A stretch of DNA of 59,530 nucleotides from Hymenopellis radicata (GCA_015501595.1 JADNRX010000333.1:1-59530), one strand, 5' to 3'. Numbered from the stretch's first letter, positions 10,641 to 23,300 are shown. Made by a program: numbers and translations. The notes: a model not told the origin generated them from the sequence alone.

Positions 10641-11760
10641 AATGTACTACCCCCAGCGTTTATTCGGGCTTAGGAGGGGTAAACACGATCGCTACGCGTC
10701 TAAGGAGGCAAATAGTCTGGGGGGTTGATATTCCCATACAATCAGCGCGACCCCAAACTGGATATCGATAACGCGGTGCGTTGGTTTACCCCATACCTCC
10801 AAGGCGCGTGAGAGTCAGGACCATGTCACGAATCCCGAATGTCCTGCTTGTGTTGCTATCTTCTGGTCGCTATTGGCGAGGATATGTCGCGAGGACAGTG
10901 ATGATGGTAAAGAGAAGAGAAGATGTTATTAAACTGTCTACAAAGTCTGTGCTTATATACTGCGAGAAATTGTTCTAGAAGCTTCTCCAATGTCCGAGTG
11001 TGGCACGGTTCGTGCTGACTGATGCTTTGGCGTCGTACCTTCTACTACCTTCCGGCAACAGTCGCCACCATCACCCGGCCGGGTAGAGGCAAAGGCAGGC
11101 GACTTGGACCACTGCTCGCTCGGATTCGCTGACGTGGAGCAGGTATAGAGGCTCGCTTGGTACTGCTACCACGACGTACGTCTTCCCTACTCATCCATCG
11201 GGTCGTCTCACTCCCACACTATGCAGCCTTCTAGATTCCGCCTCCAAGCGTAGGGCGACAAGCGCATGGTTGAGAATCTGAAGAAGACGGTGACGCAGAA
11301 GTTGTTCGACGGCATCTCTTCTCACCTAATGCGCGGGGAAGCGTGGAGACTGACCTTGCCGGGGAGTATGTCCCCAGAGAAGAGGTTCAAGAGTATGTCT
11401 TCCTCTTCCACCGAGTCGTCTCCTTCTCCTCATCCTCGTCACCAGATGTTCCGCGAAGAAGGCTCCTTGTCTCTCCTACGTATAGTCACGCCCACCGTCG
11501 CCACCACCATCCGCTCCCCCGCCGCGAGCGCCCCGGAGAGTACCTAGAGACACGCTGCCGGTACACACTGCTGGAAGACACTTTTACTTGTACTTCTTGA
11601 GACCGTGTCCCTTACAAACAGGAATCGATAGCGAGATGCGTAGCACTGTTTTGCTAGCGGGGCGTGACGCTCATAATGCCCATGTACAATTTAAACACCT
11701 GCCGCAGCCGCGTCGTCTAACAGGGCACATGGGGCGTGTTTACTGAGAGGAAGAGATGAT
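10641..11760 (+). repeat. composite repeat copy A, central segment
   Basis: It is collinear and in the same orientation as copy B: 10660-10850 matches 27640-27810, 11060-11270 matches 27850-28080 and 11330-11760 matches 31990-32330. The copy B segment is split by El-3. The shared landmarks are a conserved block around GCTACGCGT...CCAAACTGGATATCGAT and CACCCGGCCGGGTA. Confidence 0.65.
11266..11600 (+). pseudogene. conserved short protein-like frame in the centre of copy A
   Basis: The plus strand encodes AWRLTLPG..PEKRFKS, a serine-rich stretch TESSPSPHPRHQMFREE, and after a frame change LETRCRYTLLEDTFTCTS and a stop. Copy B (32010-32241) keeps the same residues in one open frame with the stop in the same place (VETRCRRTLLEDVFSYTS). 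Conservation of the reading and of the stop suggests the element once encoded a small protein. No family is recognised and this copy is frameshifted. Confidence 0.35.
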
Positions 11761-12000
11761 CCAGTGCTTGAAACTCAGGTATCGTATCCGTAGGAGAAGC
11801 GCGAGCATGGGAAGAGGGATGAGATCGTTGTTAAAGGCACACCAAAAATGGTGCTCACTCAGACTGAATGTTATGAACGAGATTATTAGGCGCCGTTCCG
11901 GTAGGACAAGTGGCCTCGAATCCCCTTCAGATGTCGCTACTAGCCGGAATTGAACAAGGACCCAAGTCAATCCACGTAGTGCAGGCAGTACTCACTCACG
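11761..12000 (-). repeat. composite repeat copy A, start of right arm
   Basis: It matches 32330-32520 of copy B and carries the tRNA-Arg-like motif in the opposite orientation (11888-11917), so the arms on the two sides of the centre are inverted. Homology to the arm stops near 12000 and resumes at about 18457. Confidence 0.55.
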
Positions 12001-13332
12001 TTGTACGTATCAAAACCCCAAAAAATTAGGAACACATTGATTTCCGACCACCATCATCAAATTACGATTCGGCCACAAATTGCTTGCCAGTACCCGGAAA
12101 AGCCCTCTACTACTCCTAGAGGCAAGTAAAAGCCTGCGAGTCAACCTTCGTAGCCCACAAAAAAAGAGCCTCGTTCCGAGCACCATCAAGCAAAAGAGCC
12201 TCCTTGCGAGCACCATCAAGCATAGACGACACATCGCAGCAAGACAAAGCCTCGAGTTCGCAGTCATCGCAACTGAGCAAAAATCAAGTCTCAAGCTCAC
12301 AGTCGTCGCAGCTCGAGCAACAAGACGGGCGTTGAGCGCGACAAACAAACGGCTGCAAGACCGTGTCAACCCCCCCCCCCCAAGAAACAAGTCCTCTCAC
12401 TCCCCTCAGAGGCAAAAAGGCCTGTGAGCCATGTACATCGCCCACGGCTTCCGCCATTGTCGTCTCTTTCGAATCCCATCTTCGGGCATGTCGCCATGGA
12501 ATGGAGCGACAGCCGCCAACTTACGCCCAGGACAAGGCCACTCGATGGATGACGATACGCCTGCGGCAAGCGCAAAGCCACTCCCTCCGCGCCGACCGAC
12601 CTTACCCCCTGCACGTATGCGCCGGCAGACACGCTCGCACAATTCCGACAGATCCGATGTTGGCATGGGTCTTCGAGGTCGGCGCCAGCAGTACTTTTCC
12701 CGGTGCTTCCAGCCGCGCTTGGCCCGACATTCCGAACTCTCTGCGGCAATGTCCCGCCTACTCCCGCCTCTTCGGACCCGACCATTTTCTTCGGCCATCT
12801 CCGCCAACTGCACAGTCAGCCACACCGGGCCGGTTTCCGCCCTCCATGTTATTACCATCACTCCTGTATCGCACAGACATAAATATACACCATACTCGCT
12901 CAACTCATCATGGCCCGAACATCCGGATTATTGTCGTGGACACGGTACAGCGCCCAGTCACCGTAAGACAATGACCTTGATGATAGTGTCCGCCGTCTCA
13001 TAACTACGAGCATACTCTCATATGAGTCTCGTATATTCTAGTGGCTGGATTACCTGCTCACTGTTGACAGTGTACATGCCGAAATATCTATGAGACTACA
13101 GACAGACGGGTCGAATGCGCATTGGACTAGGTCAAATGAGCCATTTGCATCCCATAGGGAAGGTGTTGGCAGGACCATACCATGACTACGCGCTGTCATC
13201 TTCAAGTGATGCTGATGCTGAAGTTGCTTGGATGTGTGAGCTCTTAAATGGTGCTTGTCAGTGTGCAATCTACTGATGGGAGGATGTGGTCGAGCGCTGG
13301 CAAAAGGAGATGGTCCAAAATCGATCCAAATG
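12001..13332. other. unassigned insert between the two parts of the copy A right arm; decayed coding sequence
   Basis: Three overlapping frames are open on the plus strand (about 12080-12427, 12363-12974, 12431-13003) with Ser/Gln- and Pro-rich composition, around a run of 12 C at 12370-12381. Near 12911 an ATG starts MARTSGLLSW, followed by an intron-like GTAAGA...TTCTAG and WLDYLLTVDSVHAE. Near 13200-13310 frames read AWMCELLNGACQ and EDVVERWQKEM. This looks like a worn multi-exon gene or retroelement, family not recognised. It ends where El-1 begins. Confidence 0.3.
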
Positions 13333-13625
13333 CATCAGGAAAATCACTTTGGCATTGGGGTGACTTAAGTATATGCTCATATCTAAAGTAAACCAGAGTG
13401 CACTAGTGCACTCATGCTGACCTATATTAACTCAGGTTGACTTGTATGTATCCAAGTTTATTGAGTTGATGTGTGGTAACTCAAGTTGCTCCAATATGTA
13501 GCCAACATCCAAGAAGCCTTACATGTGCATCAAGTTTACTCAAGCCAGTAGCTAAATCTGAAGTCCCCTTACATCAAACTAAACAGGTAGCTCTTAGTTT
13601 TTCAGCTGATACTCTCTAGTTCTCT

Positions 13626-15570
13626 TTGACATATGACACATTACGACAGGCTATGAGAGCTATTAGACCGCTATCTGTACCCCAGGCCCTCACAGTAACA
13701 TGGCGCGTAGTTTCGCAATACACCTTCCCACATCTACAGTGCCCCCGCTCGCATGAGCATCCCAACCCCGACACCGGAGCATGCTGGGACCTCGCTGGCT
13801 ACGGCGCCGTTCTTGCCCTTCTGAACTGCGTTGCAGCGTCAAGCGCGAGTTTGAGGGCGGCAGCAGTCTTCGGCTGGTGCTGGTATGGGTAGGTGGCTTG
13901 AGCGCTATGAGATTGCGGGCGGCTTTGGACAGGGAGTCTCTGCGTGTCCTCGTCATCCACGGCGGTTCAAGACTGCGAGTCCAGCAGTCAAAATAGATTA
14001 CTATTTGGGCCGGACGCATCTGCGAAAAGTCCTACGTACACCGAACTGTCATGGGAGTCTGTATAGCCGCTAGCGTCTGTTCAAAAAAAATGAAAAAAAC
14101 TGACCAGAACTGCGCACCTTGCTAGGCTAGACGCGTCCGCGACGCCAACCAGCCCTAATCCCAACTCATAGCCTTATCGAAGCAGTGTAACGGTGCGGGG
14201 GCTCGTCCAGCCTCTAGAAGCCCAAATCCATCGTCGAGGAATGTTGCTGCTCCGTCCTCAGCGGAGGTCCAAATGAGACGGCTCGGGGGGCCGATCCAGC
14301 CTCTTGAAGCTGTCGACGTCGTCCTGAAGCGTTGCTACTCCGTATGCGACGGCGTTGCTCGTCGGCAGAGCAGAACGTAAAGAAGAGGTCCTCAAGGCTG
14401 CTGGAAGCCATTGTCGCGTGTCGTAAAGCGTCCAGAGATGGCCCACGAAACGTCTTGAGGCCGGCTGAAAGCACTTCGATGAGGTGCTGTGTCGGGAGGA
14501 GGCAAGGACAGCGCCTGTTCTATGTAAAGACAGGTACTGTGAGAGAGGGCGAACGAACACGAGAAGAAACGCACCTTTGCGGGCAGAATGAGCAGCAACT
14601 CGTTCTGCTACTCCGCTCGCCGCCATCCTCGTGTTGCTCCCGGGGAGCAGAACGACGTAGACGTCGTCGACGGACGTGGAAAACAGGGACACGGGGGCCT
14701 ATCCCAGGTCATTTAGAATGAAGAGTAAGAGAAAGCACCATGAGGTACGCACCGATTGGGCTGGATGCCTCCGCGAAGCCGTCCAGCCCAAAGTAATCCA
14801 AGTATTGCCTCGGTTGAGGTCGAATACGACGTCGGGGGGCTAGTCCAGGAGAGTCATCGCCGTCCTCCAGAAGTGTTGCGGCCCATCCGGGGGGGCTTAC
14901 GCGTCGGCGCTGCTCATAGAGCGAAACATCGGAAAGGCGTCCTTGTGGCTGCTGGAGCTGTTGCGACGCAAGACGAAATTGGGAGAGAGTAGGTGGTGGT
15001 GGTCGTGGCAGAAGTAGCACTGATCGCTTCTGAATTAGAAGCAAAGAGGAGAAGAAACAGGAAACACGTACCGTTGACGCTGGGCACGTTCATGACGCCA
15101 ACCAGCCCGACTCGCAACTCGTCGCCTCTTTGCTTGATTGCGTTCAGCTCGTCGTAAGAGCAGAAGTCATCGGCTCCAGTCACGGCTGTTGGGAGCCGCT
15201 TCGAGGTCCAAAGAAAGCCATTCCCAACCTTGCAGCCGTTGGTCCGTCGTTCTTGTCACCAACCACCAGAGCCGTAGATTTGCCAGAGCAGCCTGTTCAA
15301 GGGCTTACGCAGCCCGCAGTCGTTGCCGCAGTCAAGGATGGCGAGCCCGAGATGAAATCGGGAAAGGTGATGGTGGTCGGAAGAGAGAGCGTTCAATTGA
15401 CATCCGATCAAGCTGATCAGATATCGTCTCTCTTCCTCCTACCGCACCTCAAGAACGACGTCTTCGAGTCGAAAACAAATGGATCTGCTGTCTTGCTTGC
15501 TTGTCTTCGTCTGCTTCTGTCCCGCATCTGCTGCCAACACTATCAACTATCTCAAGAGTCACATTAAATA
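13626..15570 (-). pseudogene. degenerate spliced modules inside El-1
   Basis: The minus strand shows short exon-like stretches joined to intron-like sequence. Examples are MAASGVAERVAAHSARK followed by a GTGCGT donor and a later TACATAG acceptor (about 14690-14490), and ELNAIKQRGDELRVGLVGV followed by GTACGT (about 15150-15070). Similar modules occur in El-3 (VGQRTCAERVATRSAC before GTACGT, about 29460-29400). GACGCCAACCAGCCC and GGGCTTACGCGTCG recur as shared words. No continuous protein or known domain could be assembled. Confidence 0.35.
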
Positions 15571-16297
15571 AGCCTGCTAAACTTGTCTTTGTTACGGCGC
15601 CATTTCAACGAAGACGTGCACAGCGTACTGATATGCGTTAGAAACGTAACATGTACGATTACTCAGTTTACCCTATCAGTATCTGCCACTAATGCGAACA
15701 TTGGAGTTTTGGGATGTCGCGATGCCCGGAGGGTGTGTGCCTCCTCATCATCTTTTTTGTCCTCCCCTATGCAGATTCGTTATTGGAGACTGCACAGGGT
15801 TATCATGCACGTCGACTGGCCCCGCGCAATTGCTCGGGATGGTCGGCGGGCATGAATGAAGGATGATGCGATGAGCTCGGGAGATTTTCTGCTTATGGGA
15901 AAGTCACCATATAACACCTACAGGTAAATCTGACCGTTTCACAGTTGTTCGATACACTTATTTGGCTTCTCATATCTTCGATTTCCAACTTCTCTGTGCC
16001 ATGGAGCAATGTCGATGGCTCGTTGAACAATATCCAGATGCCAGGCCCGGGGCACTCTGAATAGTGATCAAGCCGTGTTCAGAGATCGCCATTTCTTGAC
16101 TCCTACCACCATGATCATCGACACTAGACAAGCATCCTCGCCACCGCTGCTGCTCTCCCCGCTGCCCTTCGAGAGGCTGCGGGTGTTATCACATATTCTT
16201 GTGTTGCGCAGATTAGTCCCCCAAAAAATGGACTGGCGCCAACTTACAGTAAGTGTGTTATCTGGGAAACTCACCATATAAAAAATCAGCTACAAGT
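15571..16297. other. El-1 interior, no gene recognised
   Basis: It contains a short word family also found at 26700-26745 (GCGCAATTGCT followed by GGCGGGCATGA, about 15825-15855). Otherwise no supported feature. Confidence 0.35.
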
Positions 16298-16360
16298 CTG
16301 ACAGCCGGCCTGTGTAGAAACAGGCCGACCTTGAGCAGGGTTCTGCAGGCCGGCTGTCAG
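16298..16360. repeat. perfect 15-bp inverted repeat (hairpin) in El-1
   Basis: CTGACAGCCGGCCTG (16298-16312) is repeated inverted at 16346-16360, with a 33-nt loop that itself holds part of the arm sequence (CAGGCC). The role is unknown; it could be a tiny foldback insert or a structured RNA. Confidence 0.7.
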
Positions 16361-16849
16361 ATTTATATCTCCTTTTATTGCTCTTGTCTCGTTCAGTGTC
16401 CAGCTAGTACTACCATTTAACTTCCTTGAGAACGTTGACATCACGTGCTTGTTCGGTTTTCTCGATCGCAGGGGTTGGAAGTCCGATCACCTGCCCTCTT
16501 TCTCTTACCACCATCTCTGACCGAAATATGCAGCAGTCGGTGAGTTGCGCTTTGAACATCATCACAATTTTCTGTCTTTTCCCTTACTGACAATTGCATT
16601 CCGCACAGAACTAGGTCTCACGATCTTACCACCATCATCTCGCGACGCCTGGATGCTGACAACCCGACCTTGCGACGCGGGTCTCGTCCTTCTCCTCACA
16701 TGTTTCTTCGTGGATTCGCGGGCTTGAAGAGCCCCCGGCGGCCCCGCAGGACACGTAAGCCCTCCAACGAGGCTGCCAATCTTCAACGACGATGATGGTG
16801 ACCTCTGGAGGCTAGTGGACCGATGAACCCAGCACCCCCAGCAAGGACG

Positions 16850-17860
16850 CGAGCGTTAACTTACAGACAAGGACATGAGCATGGACCCACCGCAATGGGG
16901 GGAGACCAGCACGGGCACGAGACGACAACACCAGCACTGGGACAAGACGGCAACACCAGCATGAGGACAAGACGATGCCAGCATTGGGACGAGACGACGA
17001 CACCCATGCTCGAGGCCGGGACCACGGTGTGCCTGCAACGTTGTGCCACGTCGTCCGCACAACGGCACTGACCGCGGCAACATGGATTTTGTGCTGCACG
17101 GTGTGTCGTCGCGGACTTTTCACCTGACAGCCACTAACTTTGCCCATAGATGACGACCGTGGCTTCCAACATTGAGCACCCATGGGACGACGACCTCGAC
17201 CATGCCCACAACGCCACGATCCCAACCCGCGTAATGAGGATGACTTGACCACAGCAACAAGGATGACTCGGGCGCCGTCACGAGGACGACCTGAAAACCA
17301 CAACAAGGACGACTCGAACTACGGAGACAAGCACAACGGCCACCAAGGTGAGTGCACAGACTTGTCGACATCCACCTACATGATGACACGCTCCACCGCT
17401 AGATAAATCTCCACTTCGACTACCCCTACCGTCAACGACAATTCTATGTACAAATTCTACCGCACGACGACCCCATCCCAACGACGACTGCACGACGGTG
17501 ACTCTACCTCCATGACAGCGACAGGACAGCAACCCAAGTACTGCAATGAGGACGAGGACCCGAGCCCTGCGACGAGGCGATGACTAAAGACGATGAAGAC
17601 GACGATCACTGCGACAAGGTTCAGAGCTGTGACGAGGACAATGACCAAGCACTGCGCTGAGGACCACGACCCGAGCAGTGCAACGAGGACGACCACTACT
17701 GTGACAGGATGACTATTGAGCACTGCGCCGAGGACCACGACCTGAGCACTGCGACACGTATGACAATAAGAGCATTGACACAAGCATTGGGATGAGGATC
17801 ATAACCTGCATCCTGCAACGAGGATGATGACCTGAATACCACGACAACAATGAGTGGGTG
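16850..17860. repeat. GAC-rich degenerate minisatellite in El-1
   Basis: Imperfect repeats built on GACGACGAC / GAGGACGACCACTG words. The repetition keeps several frames open on both strands, so the long frames here are not evidence for genes. The same kind of array sits at the corresponding place in El-2 (24420-24880) and El-3 (31060-31490). Confidence 0.65.
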
Positions 17861-18260
17861 ATATGTATGGCCAATCGTAGACTGTTAGTTAGGGTTTTGA
17901 GATTTTTTACTCTTGATTGAATTTATGCTCATTTGTGATTTTCATGTATTTTGAAGTGACCGTTGAATTGCAATTGTCCAATGTTTGAGGCCTTGTGTTA
18001 CATGGATATGGTGCATTGAGTTCACTATTGTCTAGTTATAGTTACCTCCCAATAACTTCTAGTTAATTCATAGTTGAGTATGGCTGACTTGGGTTAACTT
18101 GAGTGATCTTGGGTAGCTTTGAAGTTGACTTTAAGATGGGTCAATCCTGGACTGTGTGTTAAGTCAACTTTTTGCCAGAGCAAACTTTTTGTCTTAAAGG
18201 TAACCATGTGCCCTATAGATGACCATAGGTTCCTTGAAGACAACACCTATTTTCCTGATG

Positions 18261-18456
18261 TGTTTCTTATGCTCTTGTATTTCTTCGGCGACTGACTATA
18301 GGTCGGTATCGGGGCCTTGAGCCCCTGACTGTGTACCAGAGGCACGCGGCGACCTTCTTAAATGCGGAGATATCCCCACGCGTACTTAGTGCATAGGTGA
18401 AAGCTGGACTTCGCCACTCGTAACGCTTTCACACCCGGCCGTTCCTGATAGGGACC
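18261..18456. other. spacer between El-1 and the resumed copy A right arm
   Basis: No gene. It ends in a CTAC-type tetranucleotide run, (CTAC) about five times at 18470-18487. Confidence 0.4.
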
Positions 18457-19013
18457 TTGTGCCGGTTTCTACCTACCTACCTACCTACCGAGCGTTTCAT
18501 TATGAGGCGCCGTTCCGATAAGCCAAGGCGCTTCGAGTGTAGGGTCCTCGCCCAATCTGAAACAACCTCCTCACACTCACGCCTGAGAACCATCCGCCTA
18601 ACGCTATGTCGGCTGCGAGCGCGCTCGCGGGTCAAGAGGAGAACTAGGAACAATTTCGAGGCAGTGGTAGTGTGCTGAGGAACGAAGCATGGCACGTGGA
18701 CAGAGCGCAGGACCCACCCCGACGTATAACCTACGTAAAAAATACATTGAACTCCGCATAATACCTTAAGAGGTGCAATATCCGTTAGGACAAGGGGCCA
18801 CGGTCAGAAAGACATGATAAAAAGTATAAGTAGTCGCCATCGGCACAGACTTGGTAAAGAGGGAACTAGGCAGGAAATGGGAGGTTGGAGAATGAACGAA
18901 GCACATCCACTGGTCGCATCGCATGAGCACGCAGAGCACAGACGTCTGACAGGTCCAAGGAGGCGCACAAGAAACCATCGCGAAGAGTGAGAGCCAGCGC
19001 GTCCTCAGCAGTA
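18457..19013 (-). repeat. composite repeat copy A, right arm (continued)
   Basis: It matches 32560-33110 of copy B and, inverted, 6040-6280. The tRNA-Arg-like motif is present at 18504-18534 and 18770-18801 in the opposite orientation to the left arm. No coding sequence is supported. Confidence 0.55.
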
Positions 19014-19268
19014 CTGTAGTCTTTCGACCGTATCTTCACGGCCTGTGACGCGTTATGGTACATTTTCATTTTTGAACATCTTCATTAGGGTCAAAAACAG
19101 CGCAAATTTCCTTATTTGGATGGCCCGCCCTTGGCCGGGCCGAAATTTTTGCTATTTTGGGCATCCCAGACCTGAAAATCTGGACCGTGATGCATTATGG
19201 TGTATCTAGATCTTCACTTCACATGCACGCGTAACGCGTTATGTGAAAATGCGGTTGAAAGAGTACAG
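19014..19268. mobile_element. Tc1/mariner-type MITE a of an adjacent pair
   Basis: A 255-bp insert with inverted ends (left CTGTAGTCTTTCGACCGTA; right, reversed, CTGTACTCTTTCAACCGCA) that continue into ACGCGTTATG. It is flanked by TA at 19012-19013 and 19269-19270. The uninterrupted site GCAGTAGTAACG is visible at about 33108-33120. Confidence 0.8.
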
Positions 19269-19273
19269 TAGTA

Positions 19274-19523
19274 CTGTACCGTTTTGACCCAAGTTCGCAT
19301 AACGCGTAACGCGGGGTCGAGAACCTAACTTACGATAAAGCATAACACATCACGGACCTTATTTTCAGGGTCCGTAAGGCCTAAAAAGGAAATTTTCGCT
19401 CCCGCCTATGGCGGGAGCATCCAAATATGGTAATTCGGGTGGTGGGCCTGGTTACGAACTTATTTCCTGTAAGTTCGCGGCATAACGCGTAACGCCCGCG
19501 AACTTACGGTCGAAACGGTACAG
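19274..19523. mobile_element. Tc1/mariner-type MITE b of an adjacent pair
   Basis: A 250-bp insert with left end CTGTACCGTTTTGACCCAA and right end, reversed, CTGTACCGTTTCGACCGTA. It is flanked by TA at 19272-19273 and 19524-19525. It is separated from MITE a only by TAGTA, which equals the two neighbouring TA sites of the empty locus. Confidence 0.8.
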
Positions 19524-20470
19524 TAGAGTGCCACGTAAAAGTTTGAGGTCATTCCGCCCCGAATGGTACGGTGCTGGTTGAAGCAAGCCAGAATACGACC
19601 AAGGACAAGGCGCGGACAAGGAAGAGAAGCTGAAACACGTGGGATTATTTAATCTCCGACTGAAAATGTCTGCGGCCCCAGTTAATTGCAACTCATCATC
19701 ATCATCATCAATGACACGGCACGGACCTTTCCAGATCGCCGGACGCTAGACTACAGTATGGCACTACTATACTGCGTACATCTAACTACCATCTACTTCT
19801 CTAACAAGCCAGGATCACGGTAGGCTGCCCGAAAGTAACCACCATGGTTGCACTTGCTAAATAGGGAGATGGACTTACACCTCCAACAGGCCAAACTCAT
19901 AGGACTTGCACTTTGTCTCTATTGTAGAACCAACAGGATCAGTAAGTGTTGTAAAGTGGAACTTTTAAGTTCCCACAGGTGCTAGTTTCAATGTTTTTCT
20001 TTTTGGATAAACGGGTGGCGTTCGACTCGCGGAGACTCTGAGAAGCGAAGCTACCTCGCACGGTAAGGTCCGTTCGGAGTTCTAATGTCCAGGCTTTGCC
20101 GAGGACGGCAATGACATGACATCATTGTCCGAACCTTAAAAAATTCTGGCGGCTTGCCCGCTCGACAACTCTCGCGAGCTTCATCTGCGAAACGGGCTGG
20201 CGGATATACACAGAAGGCTGAAACCTTTCTCTCCGGCATGTTGCAAGTGGCAAGGATGGACATCATAACCCCGCAAATTTGACAAGCTCAATGAAAAGGG
20301 GTTTTTTAACAATAAAATTGCTCTCGACGGACAAGCCACCACATGTATCATGTAGACACTGTGGATGAACTTTCCGCTGTGTTTGTTTTTGCGTTGCTAG
20401 AACGACTTTTTTTGTTTGCTGGTGGTGGTTTACGATCATCATGCATCTCATCTTAACTTCACTACATTTA
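19524..20470. other. tail of copy A and unassigned spacer
   Basis: 19526-19690 continues the arm, matching 33118-33250. From about 19690 to 20470 there is a short ATC run and open frames (minus 20266-20051, 71 aa) with no recognisable family. Confidence 0.4.
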
Positions 20471-21078
20471 CATCAGGAAAGGCCTATATGCCTTAAGGCA
20501 TCTTAAGATTCATGTCAATGGAACATCAAACTTTAAGCTCCAAAAAGCTCTTAGAGCTCTAAAGACGTCTTAAAGCTGGCATATCGTAGACATAAAACTT
20601 AAGACAGCAAAAGACGCCTAAAGACGCCTAAAGGTAACTTAAGACAGATGCTTCGAACACAGCTATCTTTACACACCTTAAGACGTGAGGCATCATTGCT
20701 ATCAACTTAAGCCATAAAAAGACGTCTTAAGGCAACTTTATACACACACTTCAAATACATCTTTCCTTATGCAGCTCAAAACTTCCAGAGTCCCAGTAAC
20801 TATTGTTAGCTCAAGAAGAGGAAAACCAATAGCATTCAAGAGCACTACAGAGGGTAGTACTATAACTACATAATGATATGGGAATATATAGGTGAACATC
20901 CTTGTGGTAGTCGTCGTGTATTCTTATACTGGCCGGTGCCTCGTGCGGGTCATCGTCTCGTCTACCGTTGTCTCGTCCCCGTGCTAGCCGTCATCTCATC
21001 CTCGTGCAGGTCATTGTCTCGTCCCCGTGCTAGCCGTCGTCTCGTCCCCGTGCGGGTCATCGTCTCGCGAAAACCGTA

Positions 21079-23300
21079 CTATAACATGAACTCGAGACCG
21101 GCTTGGGCAGACTCAAGAGATTCATTCCGTAAAAGTTGTCCTCCCGAAGCCTCTTCATTGTGGCATGTCGTCGTTGTCGCCGCCACCACCTCGTTAATCT
21201 GCGGCCTTACACGTCGAGCGAGGCAGTCCCGCTCTCCAAGCCCGGGTACAGAGAAAATCATCATAGCGGGACGGCCTACGCTATGATTGGTGCCAGGGTT
21301 AGGAAGAGCGTGCAACGTGCGCGGCTCAGAGATGGGACGAGGATGTGGACCGGTTAAAATGACGCCGGGCGCTCTCTTTGCGTCGACTCCTCCGGTCAAT
21401 GGCGCCGTTGCTTAAGAATATGCTGCCGTTTGGTCGGGCTTACACGTTGCGTCGTCCAGTGGTCATTTTGAGGCTGAGGAAAGTTACAAATTCGTTAAAA
21501 TTAAGGGTCAAAAACAACGCACTGACAAGAGCGGCGGCGGCGGTGAACAGAGCGACCTCGTCTGTTGTGGTCGAGCACAACGATGCCCGACGACCTCCAA
21601 GTAGTGCTTCTTAATTTACGGGGGCTTGCCAGTCGTCGCTTTGGCAGGCGGGCGTAGAAAACGGATACGGAGAGGCGATAGAAAAGACGCATGGGATGTT
21701 ATGGTGTGGTGTAAGGAAGGAGCCGGAGGAGCCGATGCATATGTCAATTGGTGTCTGGAAAATCCAGCGGACTGAACGAAAGATGTACAACAGGGCGGGT
21801 GTGTCCTTTGAAATATTAGGGCTTTCAGCGAGAAATAACAGCTAGCACATACCAGACGCTACGAGCGGCGTAGACTTGGGAGCGAGAGATGGCGCTGAAC
21901 AATTGCTGGGAGGCAAGGCACAGAAAATGAGGATGACGGTGGTGGGAGAAGGGAGAGAAACGACCCGATTGCTGTCCGGATTGTTCGGAGGGAGCTCGTC
22001 ATGTCTCCTCGTCCGGAGGGTGAACCGTACGACGTCGCCGGATTTATATCAACTGCCGAACTGTCAGCGACATCGATAGACGAGAGAAAAGACATACCTG
22101 CCTTACGCCGCTGTGCATTGTTGCTCTGTCGGCGGGCAAGCTGTCATCGTCCGTATTGGACATAGCGGCCGTATTATGGCGGTTGATAGCCGTACTCGTA
22201 GCTCGTCCTGAGCGTCGTGTTTGGCCGTTGCTCACTCCGCAGTTCAAGCAGGAATCGGCGAGCCATTTGATACCGACGCGATCGCCAATCTTCACTGGAA
22301 AGTGCGCAGTGTTGCTCCCGATAGCGACGATAATCCCAACACCTTCCGTGACCCGTGTAAATTACCCGTTTCATTCTCTCGAAGACCTGATTCAGCTTAC
22401 CTTCGTGGCCGCCAATGAGAGGTGATTTAGCCTTCAATGGCCAATCGCCCGAAGCTGCGCGGAGATCAGTGTGGCAGCAGCCTATAGTAAGAGGCAAGTG
22501 AGTCCCAGGTCAATGGTGAAGCACGATAACGTACCAGTAGCGTCAATCTTGACAAGGCACTCGCCAGGCGCACGGGGCTCTTCAAGCCCGCACACCATTT
22601 GCCGGAGTTAGTTCAGAGAGAGACGACGCAAAGTCGGTCTCTGTGGTAGAGCGACGACGTAAAGTCGGCCTCCCTGACACCGTGCGACGACTCAAGGTCG
22701 GTCACTGGTATCGACTGCTGCCCGTCGTCCGTCTGGGGCTTACGCGGAGGTTGTGGTTGCCTGGTCCGTCGTCTTTAGCGCAGGGCGAGGTGAGGAGTAA
22801 AGCATGCTGCCCACTTTGGTGGGGCTTACGCGTCGTCAACGATGCCCCATCGCCGTCGCTGTCGCCGCCGTTGCAATTCGCAATGCTGGTGGACATGAGA
22901 GTGTTGAAAAAAAATGAAAAAATACATACTTGCGTGCTGCCTCGCCAGCAGACGGACAGCATGATTGCCACTCTCTCCCATCCTTCCAAAATGCAGCTGC
23001 CAATGTCAGCCTTAACGTCGACTTCTCTGGTCAACGGCGCCCGCGTTGCGGCCAGATGTTTGGGCTTACGCGAAGGGTTTCGTCCTGTTGGTCGTCCAGA
23101 CGGCAGAACAGCGCACAGAGGGTGCGGATGACGTTTCCAGAAGTGAGAGTGTCGACGGAGGCCGAAATGAGGATCGTGGTCGTGGCAGGAGGGAGAGAAA
23201 CAGTGCTCGATCACCGCCCGGATTGTTCGGATCGGTCATCCGATCGTGAACGGAACGAGCTCGTCGACGCTCGGGACAGCGACGACGCGTTCGGAGTAGC
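21079..23300 (-). pseudogene. degenerate spliced modules inside El-2
   Basis: Minus-strand intron-like sequences are clear, for example GTATGT at about 22930 running through a long T-rich tract to CCACCAG near 22890. GGGGCTTACGCGTCG-type words (reverse reading GACGC|GTAAGCCC) recur near 21440, 22738, 22826 and 23066. Pieces near 23220-23300 match 28615-28680 in El-3. Exon-like frames are short and do not join into a recognisable protein. Confidence 0.35.

Larger units (their letters stand above)
13333..18260. mobile_element. El-1: large non-autonomous element with CATCAGGAAAAT inverted ends (4.9 kb)
   Basis: The left end CATCAGGAAAAT (13333) is repeated inverted at the right end (to 18260). 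The flanking dinucleotide is TG on both sides. Next to the ends are repeated words related to CTCAAG/CTTAAG and CAAGTT (about 13370-13600 and 17880-18240). Inside, from left to right, are degenerate spliced modules on the minus strand (13.6-15.6 kb), a hairpin (16298-16360), a polypyrimidine-containing module (16440-16760) and a GAC-rich minisatellite (about 16850-17860). El-2 and El-3 have the same architecture. No transposase is seen. The 2-bp duplication and subterminal repeats are compatible with CACTA/Plavaka-like elements, but this is inference. Confidence 0.65.

Noticed and set aside
12363..12974. 203-aa gene downstream of the C run
   Set aside because: Three overlapping frames are equally open, none with a motif; GC-rich decayed sequence explains it.
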